A stretch of 34,654 nt of DNA from Burkholderiaceae bacterium (GTDB lineage: Bacteria; Pseudomonadota; Gammaproteobacteria; Burkholderiales; Burkholderiaceae_A): NCBI GenBank assembly GCA_004214155.1, contig SGYQ01000016.1, positions 1 to 34,654 on the forward strand, read 5' to 3'. Positions 20,208 to 29,208 of this stretch are shown here, piece by piece. Both the position numbers and the translations under genes were made by a program. Under the pieces are notes generated by a model, which did no database searches, was not told where the DNA came from, and worked only from the letters and a program-made list of their open reading frames with translations. How positions within the stretch are numbered: position 1 is the first letter of the stretch; every line of letters begins with the position of its first letter.

Positions 20208-21989
20208 ATGAGAAGTCACTATTGCGGTCACTTGACGGTAAAGCAATGTGATTTGCAGATTTCCCTTTGCGGTTGGGTAGCAAAAACCAGAGATCATGGT
20301 GGCGTTATTTTTATTGATCTTAGAGATATATCAGGAAGGGCGCAGATAGTTTGCAATCCCGAAGACCATGAGGTTTTCCCCCTGGCAGAAAAGGTTAGAA
20401 ACGAGTATTGTTTAAGAGTGGTCGGGCGAGTACGCAACAGACCTCAAGGTAGCGAAAATGCTAATTTGGCCAGTGGCTTTGTGGAGGTTGTCTGTTCAAA
20501 ACTTGAAATTTTAAACACATCCAAAACTCCTCCGTTTCCTCTTGACGACTCATCAATTAATGAGAATACTCGGCTTGCTAATCGAGTGATTGACCTTAGA
20601 ACGGAACAAATGCAAAAAAATATTTTGTTACGTCATAATTTTATTAAAGAAGTAAGGACATTTCTCAACGGGTCAGATTTCATAGACATTGAAACACCGG
20701 TGCTGACTAAGTCGACCCCTGAGGGAGCGAGAGACTTTTTAGTTGGTTCTAGAATAAATAGAGGTGAGTTTTTTGCTCTTCCCCAATCTCCACAACTTTT
20801 TAAACAACTTTTGATGATAGCTGGATTTGATCGCTACTATCAAATAACAAAATGTTTTCGTGACGAAGATCTGAGGGCCGATAGACAACCAGAATTTACT
20901 CAAATAGACTGTGAGACCACGTTTCTTAATGAACTTGAAATTAGAGCAGTATTCGAAGAAATGATTGCAACAGTCTTTTTAAAGGTCTCAAATGTTGAGC
21001 TAGAGAGACCTTTTAAAGTTCTCACGTATAAAGAAGCTGTTGAAAATTTTGGTACTGATAAGCCAGACCTGCGAATTAATCTCTCGTTATGTGAGATTTC
21101 TGAAATCGTAAAAAATATTGAATTTAAAATTTTTGCAGATGCTGTAAGGTCTAGTGGGAAGGTTAGTGTATTGCGTGTACCTGGAGGAGAAAAACTAACT
21201 CGAAAAGAAATAGATGATCTGACCGAATATGTAAAAATATTTGGAGCAAAGGGCTTAGCGTGGATAAAAATCAATGATCTTTCACAAGGTAGAAATGGTT
21301 TACAGTCACCTATAGTTAAAAATATTGATGAAAAGGCTTTAAATCAGATTCTTGAAAAAACAAGAGTAAGGACAGGTGATATTTTATTTTTTGGAGCTGG
21401 CAGTCAAAAAGTGGTGAATGATTCTTTGGGTGCCTTAATTACAAAAATTGGACATAGTGATTTTGCTAAAGAAAACAATCTTTTTGAGGCCGGTTGGAAG
21501 CCTTTGTGGGTAATTGATTTTCCTATGTTTGAATACGATTCTGAATTAAATAGATGGACTGCAATGCACCATCCTTTTACTGCCCCGAAGAAGGAGCATG
21601 AAGGTATGCTCACTTCTGATCCGGGTGCCTGTCTTTCTCAGGCTTATGATATGGTGATTAATGGCTCCGAGGTAGGAGGAGGTTCCATACGGATACACAA
21701 AATGGACATTCAGAAAGCAATATTTACAGCAATAGGAATTTCGAACGAAGAAGCCAGAGATAAGTTTGGTTTCCTGCTTGATGCATTAAGCTACGGAGCT
21801 CCTCCACATGGTGGGGTAGCTTTTGGATTGGATAGACTTGTAGCTCTGCTTTGTAATGTTCCCTCCATCAGAGATGTTATTCCTTTTCCAAAAACTCAGA
21901 GAGGCCAATGCCTGCTAACTCAGGCTCCTGGTTATGCGAGTAAGCAACAGCTCGATGAGATAGGACTTACACTTAAGAAAATAAATTAG
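20208..21989 (+). CDS. aspS: Aspartyl-tRNA synthetase
   Basis: AspS charges tRNA-Asp with aspartate. I chose ATG 20208, which gives [14 protein letters not shown], matching the MRTxYCG opening of bacterial AspRS. An in-frame ATG at 20181 would overlap the zinc ribbon gene and add 9 residues. The 593-residue protein has the anticodon-binding OB fold ([20 protein letters not shown]). Class II motif 2 is [20 protein letters not shown], preceded by the catalytic [15 protein letters not shown] bacterial GAD insert is present, and motif 3 is [13 protein letters not shown] near the C-terminus. Whether it also charges tRNA-Asn cannot be told. Its stop overlaps the apparent start of nudB. Confidence 0.97.
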   Translation: MRSHYCGHLTVKQCDLQISLCGWVAKTRDHGGVIFIDLRDISGRAQIVCNPEDHEVFPLAEKVRNEYCLRVVGRVRNRPQGSENANLASGFVEVVCSKLEILNTSKTPPFPLDDSSINENTRLANRVIDLRTEQMQKNILLRHNFIKEVRTFLNGSDFIDIETPVLTKSTPEGARDFLVGSRINRGEFFALPQSPQLFKQLLMIAGFDRYYQITKCFRDEDLRADRQPEFTQIDCETTFLNELEIRAVFEEMIATVFLKVSNVELERPFKVLTYKEAVENFGTDKPDLRINLSLCEISEIVKNIEFKIFADAVRSSGKVSVLRVPGGEKLTRKEIDDLTEYVKIFGAKGLAWIKINDLSQGRNGLQSPIVKNIDEKALNQILEKTRVRTGDILFFGAGSQKVVNDSLGALITKIGHSDFAKENNLFEAGWKPLWVIDFPMFEYDSELNRWTAMHHPFTAPKKEHEGMLTSDPGACLSQAYDMVINGSEVGGGSIRIHKMDIQKAIFTAIGISNEEARDKFGFLLDALSYGAPPHGGVAFGLDRLVALLCNVPSIRDVIPFPKTQRGQCLLTQAPGYASKQQLDEIGLTLKKIN

Positions 21990-22443
21990 TGGTAAAAAAA
22001 AAATTCCCATTTCAGTTTTAGTAGTGATCCATGATGTCGACAAAAATATTTTATTGCTAGAACGATCAGATAAAAAAGGTTATTGGCAATCTGTAACGGG
22101 AAGTCTTGATAGTTATAGAGAACCACTCTTCGATGCAGCAAAAAGAGAACTGAAGGAAGAAACGGGAATTGATGCTGACAGATTTGAATTAAAAGACTGG
22201 AATATTGCAAGACATTTTAAAATTTTTCGACACTGGGCGCATCGGTATCCAGAGGATGTTAAATTTAATCGAGAGTATTTTTTTTCTATACTCATCCCGA
22301 AAGATTTACAAATAAAATTGTCTCCTAGGGAGCATTCATCGTATTGCTGGTTAAATTCGGCCGAGGCTATCGAACGATGTTTTTCCTGGACCAACAAAGA
22401 GGCAATACGAGATTTAGTTAAACACTCATCTAGTTCTAAATGA
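21985..22443 (+). CDS. nudB: NudB-type Nudix hydrolase (dihydroneopterin triphosphate diphosphatase), start uncertain
   Basis: NudB removes pyrophosphate from dihydroneopterin triphosphate in folate synthesis. The Nudix region is [11 protein letters not shown] followed by [14 protein letters not shown], one residue longer than the textbook box. The flanking WQSVTGS is typical of NudB. GTG 22024 would start the protein at IHDVDKN and remove the first conserved strand. The same frame is open upstream and encodes [11 protein letters not shown], as expected for NudB, but contains no ATG, GTG or TTG. I therefore draw the start at ATT 21985, overlapping the aspS stop. The alternative is GTG 21989 in another frame, entering this frame by slippage or a sequencing indel at the A10 tract 21994-22003. 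Overlaps the exonuclease gene by ATGA. Confidence 0.8.
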   Translation: MSGKKKIPISVLVVIHDVDKNILLLERSDKKGYWQSVTGSLDSYREPLFDAAKRELKEETGIDADRFELKDWNIARHFKIFRHWAHRYPEDVKFNREYFFSILIPKDLQIKLSPREHSSYCWLNSAEAIERCFSWTNKEAIRDLVKHSSSSK

Positions 22444-23438
22444 GAAATGACGAATTGATTATATTACGCAGAGAAGGGATGTACTGCCCATTAGGCGGAT
22501 TTTATATAGACCCTATATTGCCTGTAGAAAATGCAGTCATTTCCCACGGCCATGCAGATCATGCTAGAAACGGACATAAAAAAATTCTTTGTTCGAATAG
22601 GTCAGAAAAGATTATTCGTCACCGAGTAAAATTTGAGAGTATTCAATCATTAAATTTTCAGGAAAGTTTAAGGATCGGTGATATCAACCTCACAATGTAT
22701 CCTGCCAGCCATGTTCTTGGGGCTGCACAAATACTTCTAGAAACGAAGGGTCGTAGGTGGTTATATACTGGGGATTTCAGATTGGCTGAAGATTCTTCCT
22801 GCGATGCTTTTGAGCCGATAAAAACCGATGTATTGGTTATGGAATCTACATTTGGGTTACCCATATTTCGTTGGAGAGATGAATTAGAGGTGTTTAAAGA
22901 AATTTTCGATATATGGGAGAATTGTAAACAAACAAAAATGAACTTAGTTTTATATTGTTATTCCCTCGGAAAGTCTCAAAGAATCTTACATGGCATGAAA
23001 AAGTACTTCGGAACATCTGCATTTCCTGGGAACATAAAGGTACATCCAAGTATCTCGGCTATCAATAATATCTATAAACATCACGGAATCGATTTTCCAG
23101 ACCATTCTACTTTTTCTCTACATAAGGAAGTTGAAGGCTCTGCCCTCATTTTATTACCGCCGAGTGTAAAGGGAACAAAAATGGTTGATAAGTGTAAGCC
23201 TTGTATTGAAGCGGTAGTTTCTGGTTGGATGGCAGTTAGAGGTAACAGACGAAGAGAAACAGGCTGCAAAGGATTTGTTCTATCAGATCATGCAGATTGG
23301 ACTGAACTAAATAGATTAGTTGAGCTAACCGAAGCAAAAAATGTTGTCACTGTGCACGGAAAATCAAATGTTTTTCGCAAGTATATTGAAGAAAGTGGGG
23401 TTGGCACAAGTGATCTAACCTTCGCAAATAGTAACTAA
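22440..23438 (+). CDS. Ligase-associated DNA exonuclease (metallo-beta-lactamase fold)
   Basis: The 332-residue protein is a beta-lactamase-fold nuclease related to the beta-CASP/SNM1 and CPSF73-like families. The metal motif HxHxDH is seen as SHGHADH (His36, His38, Asp40, His41). Further blocks are PASHVLGAAQI with a metal histidine, YTGDF with a metal aspartate, VMESTFG, and the C-terminal SDHADW and VHGK. This matches the ligase-associated exonuclease family, proposed to trim DNA ends before joining. It overlaps nudB by 4 bases, and one base separates its stop from the ligase ATG, so co-expression is very likely. Confidence 0.9.
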   Translation: MRNDELIILRREGMYCPLGGFYIDPILPVENAVISHGHADHARNGHKKILCSNRSEKIIRHRVKFESIQSLNFQESLRIGDINLTMYPASHVLGAAQILLETKGRRWLYTGDFRLAEDSSCDAFEPIKTDVLVMESTFGLPIFRWRDELEVFKEIFDIWENCKQTKMNLVLYCYSLGKSQRILHGMKKYFGTSAFPGNIKVHPSISAINNIYKHHGIDFPDHSTFSLHKEVEGSALILLPPSVKGTKMVDKCKPCIEAVVSGWMAVRGNRRRETGCKGFVLSDHADWTELNRLVELTEAKNVVTVHGKSNVFRKYIEESGVGTSDLTFANSN

Positions 23439-23439
23439 A

Positions 23440-25185
23440 ATGATTCAATTCGTAAAACTAATACGACGCCTTGATCAGGCGTTAGGTAATCTTGAAAAAA
23501 AAAATTGTGTCAAGGAGTATTTCCAAAATGCCCTTCTGTTAGAAAACGAGAATATGACAAATAACCTCAATAAAAGTCAAGATCAATGGCTTTCACTTTT
23601 CTGGGCGGTATATTTCCTCTCAGGAGAAAAGCTTAACCGAATTTTCCCTTCAAAATTATTGAAATTATGCACCATAAAAAAAACGAATATGCCTCAATGG
23701 TTATTTGATGAATGTTACGACTTTGTAGGAGATTTAGCGGAGACGATAGCTCACCTGGCATGTGACAAAAAAGAAATCAACGACGATTTATCTACCTCAT
23801 TACATCAAAAGATACAAAGCTTTATGGAAATAAAAAATGCAGATGATGACAAAAAATTAAATTTTTTTACTAAGGATTTTGAAGACAAAAGTTTCTATTA
23901 TATTTTTACCGTTTGCAAAATGTTCACTGGTGGTTTTAGGCTTGGTGTTTCAAGGCTGCAGGTTACGCAGGTAATTTCGGAGATTTGTGGGGTTAATAAA
24001 GAGCTAATCGCCTCCAGGCTGATAGTATTTTTTAAGCAGAATTATGCGAATATCGAAGCTGTTAAGTACTTGTTTTCAGAACTGTTACCGTCCGAACAAA
24101 GGACTGTCACACTGGATATGACTGCTGCTATTCCTTTTCCGTTCTATCTCTCGCAGAATCTTTCGGACAAAATGAAAGATGAATTCTTTCGTTCATACAG
24201 ACCAGAGAATTGGATCATTGAATGGAAATGGGATGGTATACGAACGCAATTACTAGTAAAAATTAACACAGAGACACAAAAAAAAGATATACAACTTTGG
24301 ACAAGAGGAGAAGAGTTTGTCTCAGAAAAATTTCCTGGGCTAATTGAGGCGACGGATAAATGTATAAACGAAGATGTTGTCTTAGACGGAGAATTACTTG
24401 TTTGGGATTTTAATAAGAATAAACCTAAAAACTTTTCTTCAATTCAAAAAATTTTGAGTAAAAAAAAACCTAAACTAGAGTCAAAGAATGATAATGGTTT
24501 CGATAAGGCGATATTCATGGCATATGATGTTTTAAGTCTGAAAGGTCAAGACTTGAGATCTAATACTCTGAAGAATAGAAAAACAATTTTACAGAAATTG
24601 TTTAAAGAGCACTTGACGGAACAAGAGTTTATGCTTTCGCCGATTTTTGTCAATCTGTCTCCCATAGAAGTTGATCAACAACGGATAAGTGCTCGGCAAA
24701 ATAACTCAGAAGGAGTGATGTTAAAACGGATGAATGGCCAATATAGTGTTGGAAGAACGAAGAGCAACACTGGCTACGATAGTTTTAAATGGAAAATGAA
24801 TCCTCTTAGTGCAGATGCGGTTATAATTTACGCACAAAAGGGTCACGGGATTCGAAGCGGTATTTTTTCGGATTACACATTCGCAATATTTAATGATGAA
24901 AAGGAGACCGAAGAATTAGTGCCTTTTGCTAAGGCATATTCAGGGCTGTCTAATGCGGATATGAAAGTGATCGATAGCAAAATCAAAAAGATTACAGAAG
25001 AAAGTTATGGTCCTGTAAAAAAGGTTCGACCAGAAATCATAGTAGAGCTACTTTTTGACTCTATATCAGAATCTAAAAGGCATAAATCTGGAATTGCGGT
25101 AAGATTTCCCAGGATGAAAAGAATTCGTTTTGATAAGAATCTAAATGATATAGATAGGTTATCGTCTTTAAAAAAATTAATTTAG
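23440..25185 (+). CDS. ATP-dependent DNA ligase (LigB/LigC-like, exonuclease-associated type)
   Basis: The 581-residue enzyme seals DNA nicks with ATP and is separate from the essential NAD-dependent LigA. The N-terminal ~220 residues form a helical DNA-binding domain (FTGGFRLGVSRLQVTQ). The nucleotidyltransferase domain follows with motif I EWKWDGIR, in which Lys263 is the adenylated lysine. Motif III-like DVVLDGELLVWD, motif IV SEGVMLKR and motif V SFKWKM are present, and the C-terminal OB domain ends in GIAVRFPRMKRIRFDK. All catalytic motifs look intact. It lies between the exonuclease and the DUF429 gene with gaps of 1 and 7 bp. The Lhr-type helicase and PdeM-like phosphatase that often follow are absent. 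Confidence 0.93.
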   Translation: MIQFVKLIRRLDQALGNLEKKNCVKEYFQNALLLENENMTNNLNKSQDQWLSLFWAVYFLSGEKLNRIFPSKLLKLCTIKKTNMPQWLFDECYDFVGDLAETIAHLACDKKEINDDLSTSLHQKIQSFMEIKNADDDKKLNFFTKDFEDKSFYYIFTVCKMFTGGFRLGVSRLQVTQVISEICGVNKELIASRLIVFFKQNYANIEAVKYLFSELLPSEQRTVTLDMTAAIPFPFYLSQNLSDKMKDEFFRSYRPENWIIEWKWDGIRTQLLVKINTETQKKDIQLWTRGEEFVSEKFPGLIEATDKCINEDVVLDGELLVWDFNKNKPKNFSSIQKILSKKKPKLESKNDNGFDKAIFMAYDVLSLKGQDLRSNTLKNRKTILQKLFKEHLTEQEFMLSPIFVNLSPIEVDQQRISARQNNSEGVMLKRMNGQYSVGRTKSNTGYDSFKWKMNPLSADAVIIYAQKGHGIRSGIFSDYTFAIFNDEKETEELVPFAKAYSGLSNADMKVIDSKIKKITEESYGPVKKVRPEIIVELLFDSISESKRHKSGIAVRFPRMKRIRFDKNLNDIDRLSSLKKLI

Positions 25186-25192
25186 TTTACAA

Positions 25193-26074
25193 ATGAAAGT
25201 TTACGGAATAGACTTCAGCTCAGCTCCATCTAAGAAAAAGCCTATAGCGGTAGCGGAATGCTGGCTCCGTGGTTCTGTTTCGGAGTCGTGCTCGCATAAT
25301 GAACTTTCTTTATCCAATTTTCATTCAATAGAGTCTTTGGAACTATTCGAGGAGTTCTTGTCCCAAAGAGGTCCTTGGGTTTGTGGTTTCGACTTGCCAT
25401 TTAGTATGCCTCGTGATCTTATTGAGTATTTTAATTGGCCTTCCCGTTGGGACATTTTCACAAAATTTTATTGCTCCTTAGATAAAGAAGTCATTAAGAA
25501 ATTTTTTATTAATTGGTGTAGTACAAAAAATTATGGAGAAAAATTTGCATACAGGAGCACCGATAAAGCATCCAAATCAAGTCCAGCTATGAGATGGGTA
25601 AATCCTCCCGTTGCATGGATGATGCATGCAGGGATTGAACGAATAAGAAAAGCAGGGTTGATCTTTCCAGCACATCAAAAAAATTTTAATCCAATGCAAG
25701 AACAAAAAGATATAAGTAGATTTATGATGGGAGGCTGTGATTATCACAATAGACTCGCATTCGAGGTTTATCCAGGTCTGACTGTAAGAGTTGCCAGCAC
25801 AAAACCTTATAAAAACGATAACAAAAATAAAGACTCATTAGTACGAGTCATGATGCGAAAAAATATTATCAAACATCTAAGATATGGTAAGGCTGGATTA
25901 TCAACAAAACTAAAAAGTAGCCTTGCATTACAAAACCAGATGATTATGGATTACAAAGGTGATTATCTTGATGCGGCTATATGTGCACTCCAGGCCGCAG
26001 AAGTTCTCCAACTGAGAAATTTTGGATTCCCAAAAAATTTAGATCCCCTAGAGGGATGGATCGCTTTGAGTTGA
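25193..26074 (+). CDS. DUF429 protein, predicted RNase H-fold nuclease
   Basis: The 293-residue protein fits the DUF429 family, described as a predicted nuclease of RNase H fold; no activity is established to my knowledge. Acidic residues sit where an RNase H-like core needs them: Asp7 in YGIDFSSAPS, Asp68 in CGFDLPFSMPR, Glu191 in AFEVYPG, and Asp257 and Asp260 in KGDYLDAAICALQA. Other stretches (MRWVNPPVAWMMHAG) may be family specific. It starts 7 bp after the ligase stop and ends 5 bp before the ABC transporter, so it is probably cotranscribed with the exonuclease and ligase. That position suggests a DNA-processing role, but this is inference. Confidence 0.78.
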   Translation: MKVYGIDFSSAPSKKKPIAVAECWLRGSVSESCSHNELSLSNFHSIESLELFEEFLSQRGPWVCGFDLPFSMPRDLIEYFNWPSRWDIFTKFYCSLDKEVIKKFFINWCSTKNYGEKFAYRSTDKASKSSPAMRWVNPPVAWMMHAGIERIRKAGLIFPAHQKNFNPMQEQKDISRFMMGGCDYHNRLAFEVYPGLTVRVASTKPYKNDNKNKDSLVRVMMRKNIIKHLRYGKAGLSTKLKSSLALQNQMIMDYKGDYLDAAICALQAAEVLQLRNFGFPKNLDPLEGWIALS

Positions 26075-26079
26075 TATCT

Positions 26080-27867
26080 ATGGAGTCAAAAAATTTTTCC
26101 AATGTAATTCGGGATTTTCTTCCATTTTTCCTCAAATTCAAAGGAAGAATGATTTTGGCATTGTTTGCGTTAATTGGTGCAAAGGCAACTTTAGTTTCAG
26201 TGCCTATAATCTTTAAATATTTAGTTGATCACGTCTCTGATAGTGAAAGCGCAACCAGATTGCTTGAAGGACTCTTTTACCCTGAAGATAAATTAATTTA
26301 TTATCCAACTTTCCTGATTGTTTCTTATGGAGTTCTGAGATTTTTGTCTACTGGATTTGCTGAGCTTAGAGAGTTTGTTTTTGTAAAAGTGACCTATAAT
26401 GCTGTCAGTGAAATAGCGCTGAAAGTATTCCAAAACTTACATCAGTTGTCTTTAAGTTTTCATTTATCTAAAAAAACTGGCTCTTTAACAAGAGAGTTAG
26501 AAAGAGGAATAAGAGGCATTAGTACTATTGTAAACTTTACTTTATATAGTGTTTTGCCGACATTCATTGAAGTAGTCTTTGTTTCAAGTTGGCTTGCCAT
26601 AAATTATGATCCGTTTTTTGCAATTATCATTCTTTCAACAATTTTCCTTTACGCAATTTTCACAATTTATGTTACGAACTGGAGAATAATGCTTAGGAGA
26701 AACATGAATGAGTCTGATGCATCGGCTAATGCAACTGTAGTAGATTCTTTGATGAATTATGAGACCGTGAAATATTTTAATAATGAAGAATTTGAAGAGA
26801 AGCGCTATAAAAATAAATTGCTAATCTGGCAAAAAGCAGCAGAAAAAAGTCAAGGTTCTCTTTCTGTTTTAAATTTAGGACAGGCGCTAATTATTAGTTT
26901 TTCAGCCGTTTTGATTCTGTTATTAGCATATTCTCAATTTACAAAAGGATTTATGACAATAGGAGACCTAGTTCTTATAAACGCTTTTTTGATTCAGCTT
27001 TTTTTGCCGTTAAATTTTTTAGGGGTGCTGTACCGAGAGCTAAAGCAATCTCTTGTTGATATAGAAAAAATGTTTGGTCTTATTAATGAAGAGCCAGATA
27101 TAAAAGATAAAGTTAACTTTAAAAAAATTCCAGATGTAGCTACGCTTAATTTTGAAAATGTTTCATTTTCTTATGGTGATCGTTTAATTTTGAAAGATCT
27201 TAATTTTACTCTTCAGCCAGGAAAAACAACCGCCATTGTAGGTTACTCGGGTGGTGGGAAAAGTACTATTTCTAAGTTGCTTTATAGATTTTATGATGTT
27301 ACTTCTGGACGAATCACATACGGAGGAATCGATATCCGGGATCTGAGTCAAAGTGAATTAAGATCGAATATAGCGGTTGTTCCACAGGATCCGGTCTTAT
27401 TTAATGAATCCCTCGAATACAATCTAAAATACGGTTATATCAACGTAACGGAAGATGAACTAAGAAAGGTAATCCAATTAGCCAACTTGGATAATTTTAT
27501 TTCGTCTTTGCCTTTAGGAATCCAGACGGTTGTGGGAGAGAGGGGTTTGAAACTATCCGGTGGGGAAAAACAGAGAGTCGCGATTGCCAGAGCTTTATTG
27601 AAACAGCCTAAAATTATGATATTTGATGAAGCCACATCTGCCCTGGATTCGAAAACTGAAAAAGCTATACAAGAGGCCATCCTGACTATCTCTGCTGAAA
27701 GGACATGTTTAATTATTGCTCATCGCCTTTCAACTATTATTTCTGCGCATGAGATTCTGGTTCTCGACAAAGGGGTTATCATTCAAAAAGGTACACATGA
27801 GGGTTTACTTAAAACTGGAGGGAAATATACTGAACTTTGGAGAATCCAAAGTGAAGAGAAACCCTAA
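26080..27867 (+). CDS. Atm1/HMT1-family ABC exporter (fused permease and ATPase)
   Basis: This is a half-transporter of 595 residues: six hydrophobic helices, then one nucleotide-binding domain. The stretch YETVKYFNNEEFEEKRYKN and the later LSVLNLGQALIISF are typical of the Atm1 branch, which exports glutathione-linked or sulfur-containing compounds and metal conjugates. ATPase motifs are Walker A GYSGGGKST (388-396), Q-loop VVPQDPVLFNES, signature LSGGEKQR (492-499), Walker B IMIFDEATSALD (Asp516, Glu517) and the H-loop IIAHRLST. I chose ATG 26080, 5 bp after DUF429. The upstream in-frame ATG 26056 lies within that gene and would add 8 residues. The substrate is unknown. Confidence 0.9.
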   Translation: MESKNFSNVIRDFLPFFLKFKGRMILALFALIGAKATLVSVPIIFKYLVDHVSDSESATRLLEGLFYPEDKLIYYPTFLIVSYGVLRFLSTGFAELREFVFVKVTYNAVSEIALKVFQNLHQLSLSFHLSKKTGSLTRELERGIRGISTIVNFTLYSVLPTFIEVVFVSSWLAINYDPFFAIIILSTIFLYAIFTIYVTNWRIMLRRNMNESDASANATVVDSLMNYETVKYFNNEEFEEKRYKNKLLIWQKAAEKSQGSLSVLNLGQALIISFSAVLILLLAYSQFTKGFMTIGDLVLINAFLIQLFLPLNFLGVLYRELKQSLVDIEKMFGLINEEPDIKDKVNFKKIPDVATLNFENVSFSYGDRLILKDLNFTLQPGKTTAIVGYSGGGKSTISKLLYRFYDVTSGRITYGGIDIRDLSQSELRSNIAVVPQDPVLFNESLEYNLKYGYINVTEDELRKVIQLANLDNFISSLPLGIQTVVGERGLKLSGGEKQRVAIARALLKQPKIMIFDEATSALDSKTEKAIQEAILTISAERTCLIIAHRLSTIISAHEILVLDKGVIIQKGTHEGLLKTGGKYTELWRIQSEEKP

Positions 27868-27905
27868 GTATTGGTATAATGCCTATTTAAAACTTAGTCA
27901 AAACC

Positions 27906-29204
27906 ATGAATATCAAAAAAGACCCTAGAGATTTTTTATTGAATTGTTTTAATATAGCTATTGAATCGGCTAATCCGATAAAATCTCTGCGAAGCTTTTT
28001 GCCTTCACCCCCTAAGGGCCGTGTACTTGTTGTTGGGGCAGGTAAGGCAGCGGCCAGTATGGCAAAAGCCGTTGAGATCGAATGGGCCTCAGGAGTTAAC
28101 TTATCTGGGATTGTTATAACACGTTATGCGCACGGCCTTCCGTTGAAAAACATTAAATGCATAGAAGCAGGTCATCCTGTTCCAGATAATGCTGGAGAAG
28201 ATGCTGCGAGAGAGATTTATGAGAGTGTTAGTGCTTTGGGTGAGGACGATTTACTGTTGTGTTTAATTTCGGGTGGTGGGTCAAGTTTGCTCAGTCTTCC
28301 TGCTGACGGTTTAGTAAATGATGATATAAAGCTAGTAACAAAAGAGCTACTTCGATGTGGTGCTCCCATAACAGATATAAACATAGTAAGAAAGCACATC
28401 TCAAAGATTCAAGGAGGTAAACTAGCGTTGCAAAGTAAGGCTCCTGTCTGCGCATTAATAATCTCAGATGTAGTCGGCGACAACCCTAGTGATATTGCAT
28501 CGGGACCATGTTCTGCTGATCCAAGTACGTTTCAGGATGCAATAGATGTCTTGAGTCGATGGCAAGTAAATGTACCTCCTAAGATAGGAGAGTATCTTGA
28601 TAGAGGGAAACGTCGAGAAATTGAAGATAATCCAAAACCTGGTGATACTAGGCTTCGACATGTTAGTGAGGCTGTAATCGCTACTGCCATGATTAGCCTG
28701 AATGCCGTAAAGAAATACGCTGAAACCCATGGAATTAGTTGTATTTCCATGGGTGATGCTATAACTGGCGAAGCAAAAGATGTGGGAGAAGTTATTGGTG
28801 GGTGGGCGTTCTCAGTCGCTTCGTCTGATACTACGGATATTAAAAAACCGTTGCTTATATTGTCGGGAGGCGAATGCACTGTGACTGTCTTGGGAGACGG
28901 TAGAGGGGGTAGATGTGCCGAATTCCTTTTAAGCGCTGCTTTAAAAATCTCATCCTTGACAGAAAGTAGTATTAATATTTATGGGGTGGCTGGTGACACA
29001 GATGGTATTGATGGGGTGAGTCCCCATGCAGGCGTATATTTCACTCCCACTTCTATTCAAGACAGTATCAGTATGGGAATTAATCCCAAAAAATGTTTAG
29101 AGAATAATGATGCACTCGGAGTTTTTGAACCATTAAAAAATGTAATTACTACAGGTCCTACATTGACTAATGTGAATGATTTTCGAGGAATATTAATAAT
29201 ATAA
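27906..29204 (+). CDS. Glycerate 2-kinase, MOFRL family (often annotated hydroxypyruvate reductase TtuD/GckA)
   Basis: The 432-residue protein belongs to the MOFRL glycerate kinase family, which phosphorylates D-glycerate to 2-phosphoglycerate. Older annotations call the same family hydroxypyruvate reductase. Visible motifs are the N-terminal VGAGKAAASMAKA (43-55), CLISGGGSSLLSLPADG (119-135), the block VRKHISKIQGGKLA, and DVVGDNPSDIASGP. The C-terminal MOFRL region has LSGGECTVTVLGDGRGGRCAE and VAGDTDGIDG. The reaction feeds serine-cycle or glyoxylate carbon into glycolysis. It lies 38 bp after the ABC gene and 4 bp before pyrC. No strong Shine-Dalgarno is seen. Confidence 0.9.
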   Translation: MNIKKDPRDFLLNCFNIAIESANPIKSLRSFLPSPPKGRVLVVGAGKAAASMAKAVEIEWASGVNLSGIVITRYAHGLPLKNIKCIEAGHPVPDNAGEDAAREIYESVSALGEDDLLLCLISGGGSSLLSLPADGLVNDDIKLVTKELLRCGAPITDINIVRKHISKIQGGKLALQSKAPVCALIISDVVGDNPSDIASGPCSADPSTFQDAIDVLSRWQVNVPPKIGEYLDRGKRREIEDNPKPGDTRLRHVSEAVIATAMISLNAVKKYAETHGISCISMGDAITGEAKDVGEVIGGWAFSVASSDTTDIKKPLLILSGGECTVTVLGDGRGGRCAEFLLSAALKISSLTESSINIYGVAGDTDGIDGVSPHAGVYFTPTSIQDSISMGINPKKCLENNDALGVFEPLKNVITTGPTLTNVNDFRGILII

Positions 29205-29208
29205 ATTA

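Noticed and set aside
19958-20283. Two long minus-strand frames opposite the zinc ribbon gene tail and aspS start
   Set aside because: They are the mirror of a lysine/glycine-rich low-complexity region and translate to Phe/Leu/Ser-rich sequence without motifs or start signals.
28464-28879. Minus-strand frames of 88 and 115 codons inside the glycerate kinase gene
   Set aside because: The plus-strand frame carries conserved MOFRL-family motifs throughout this stretch; the antisense frames show none.
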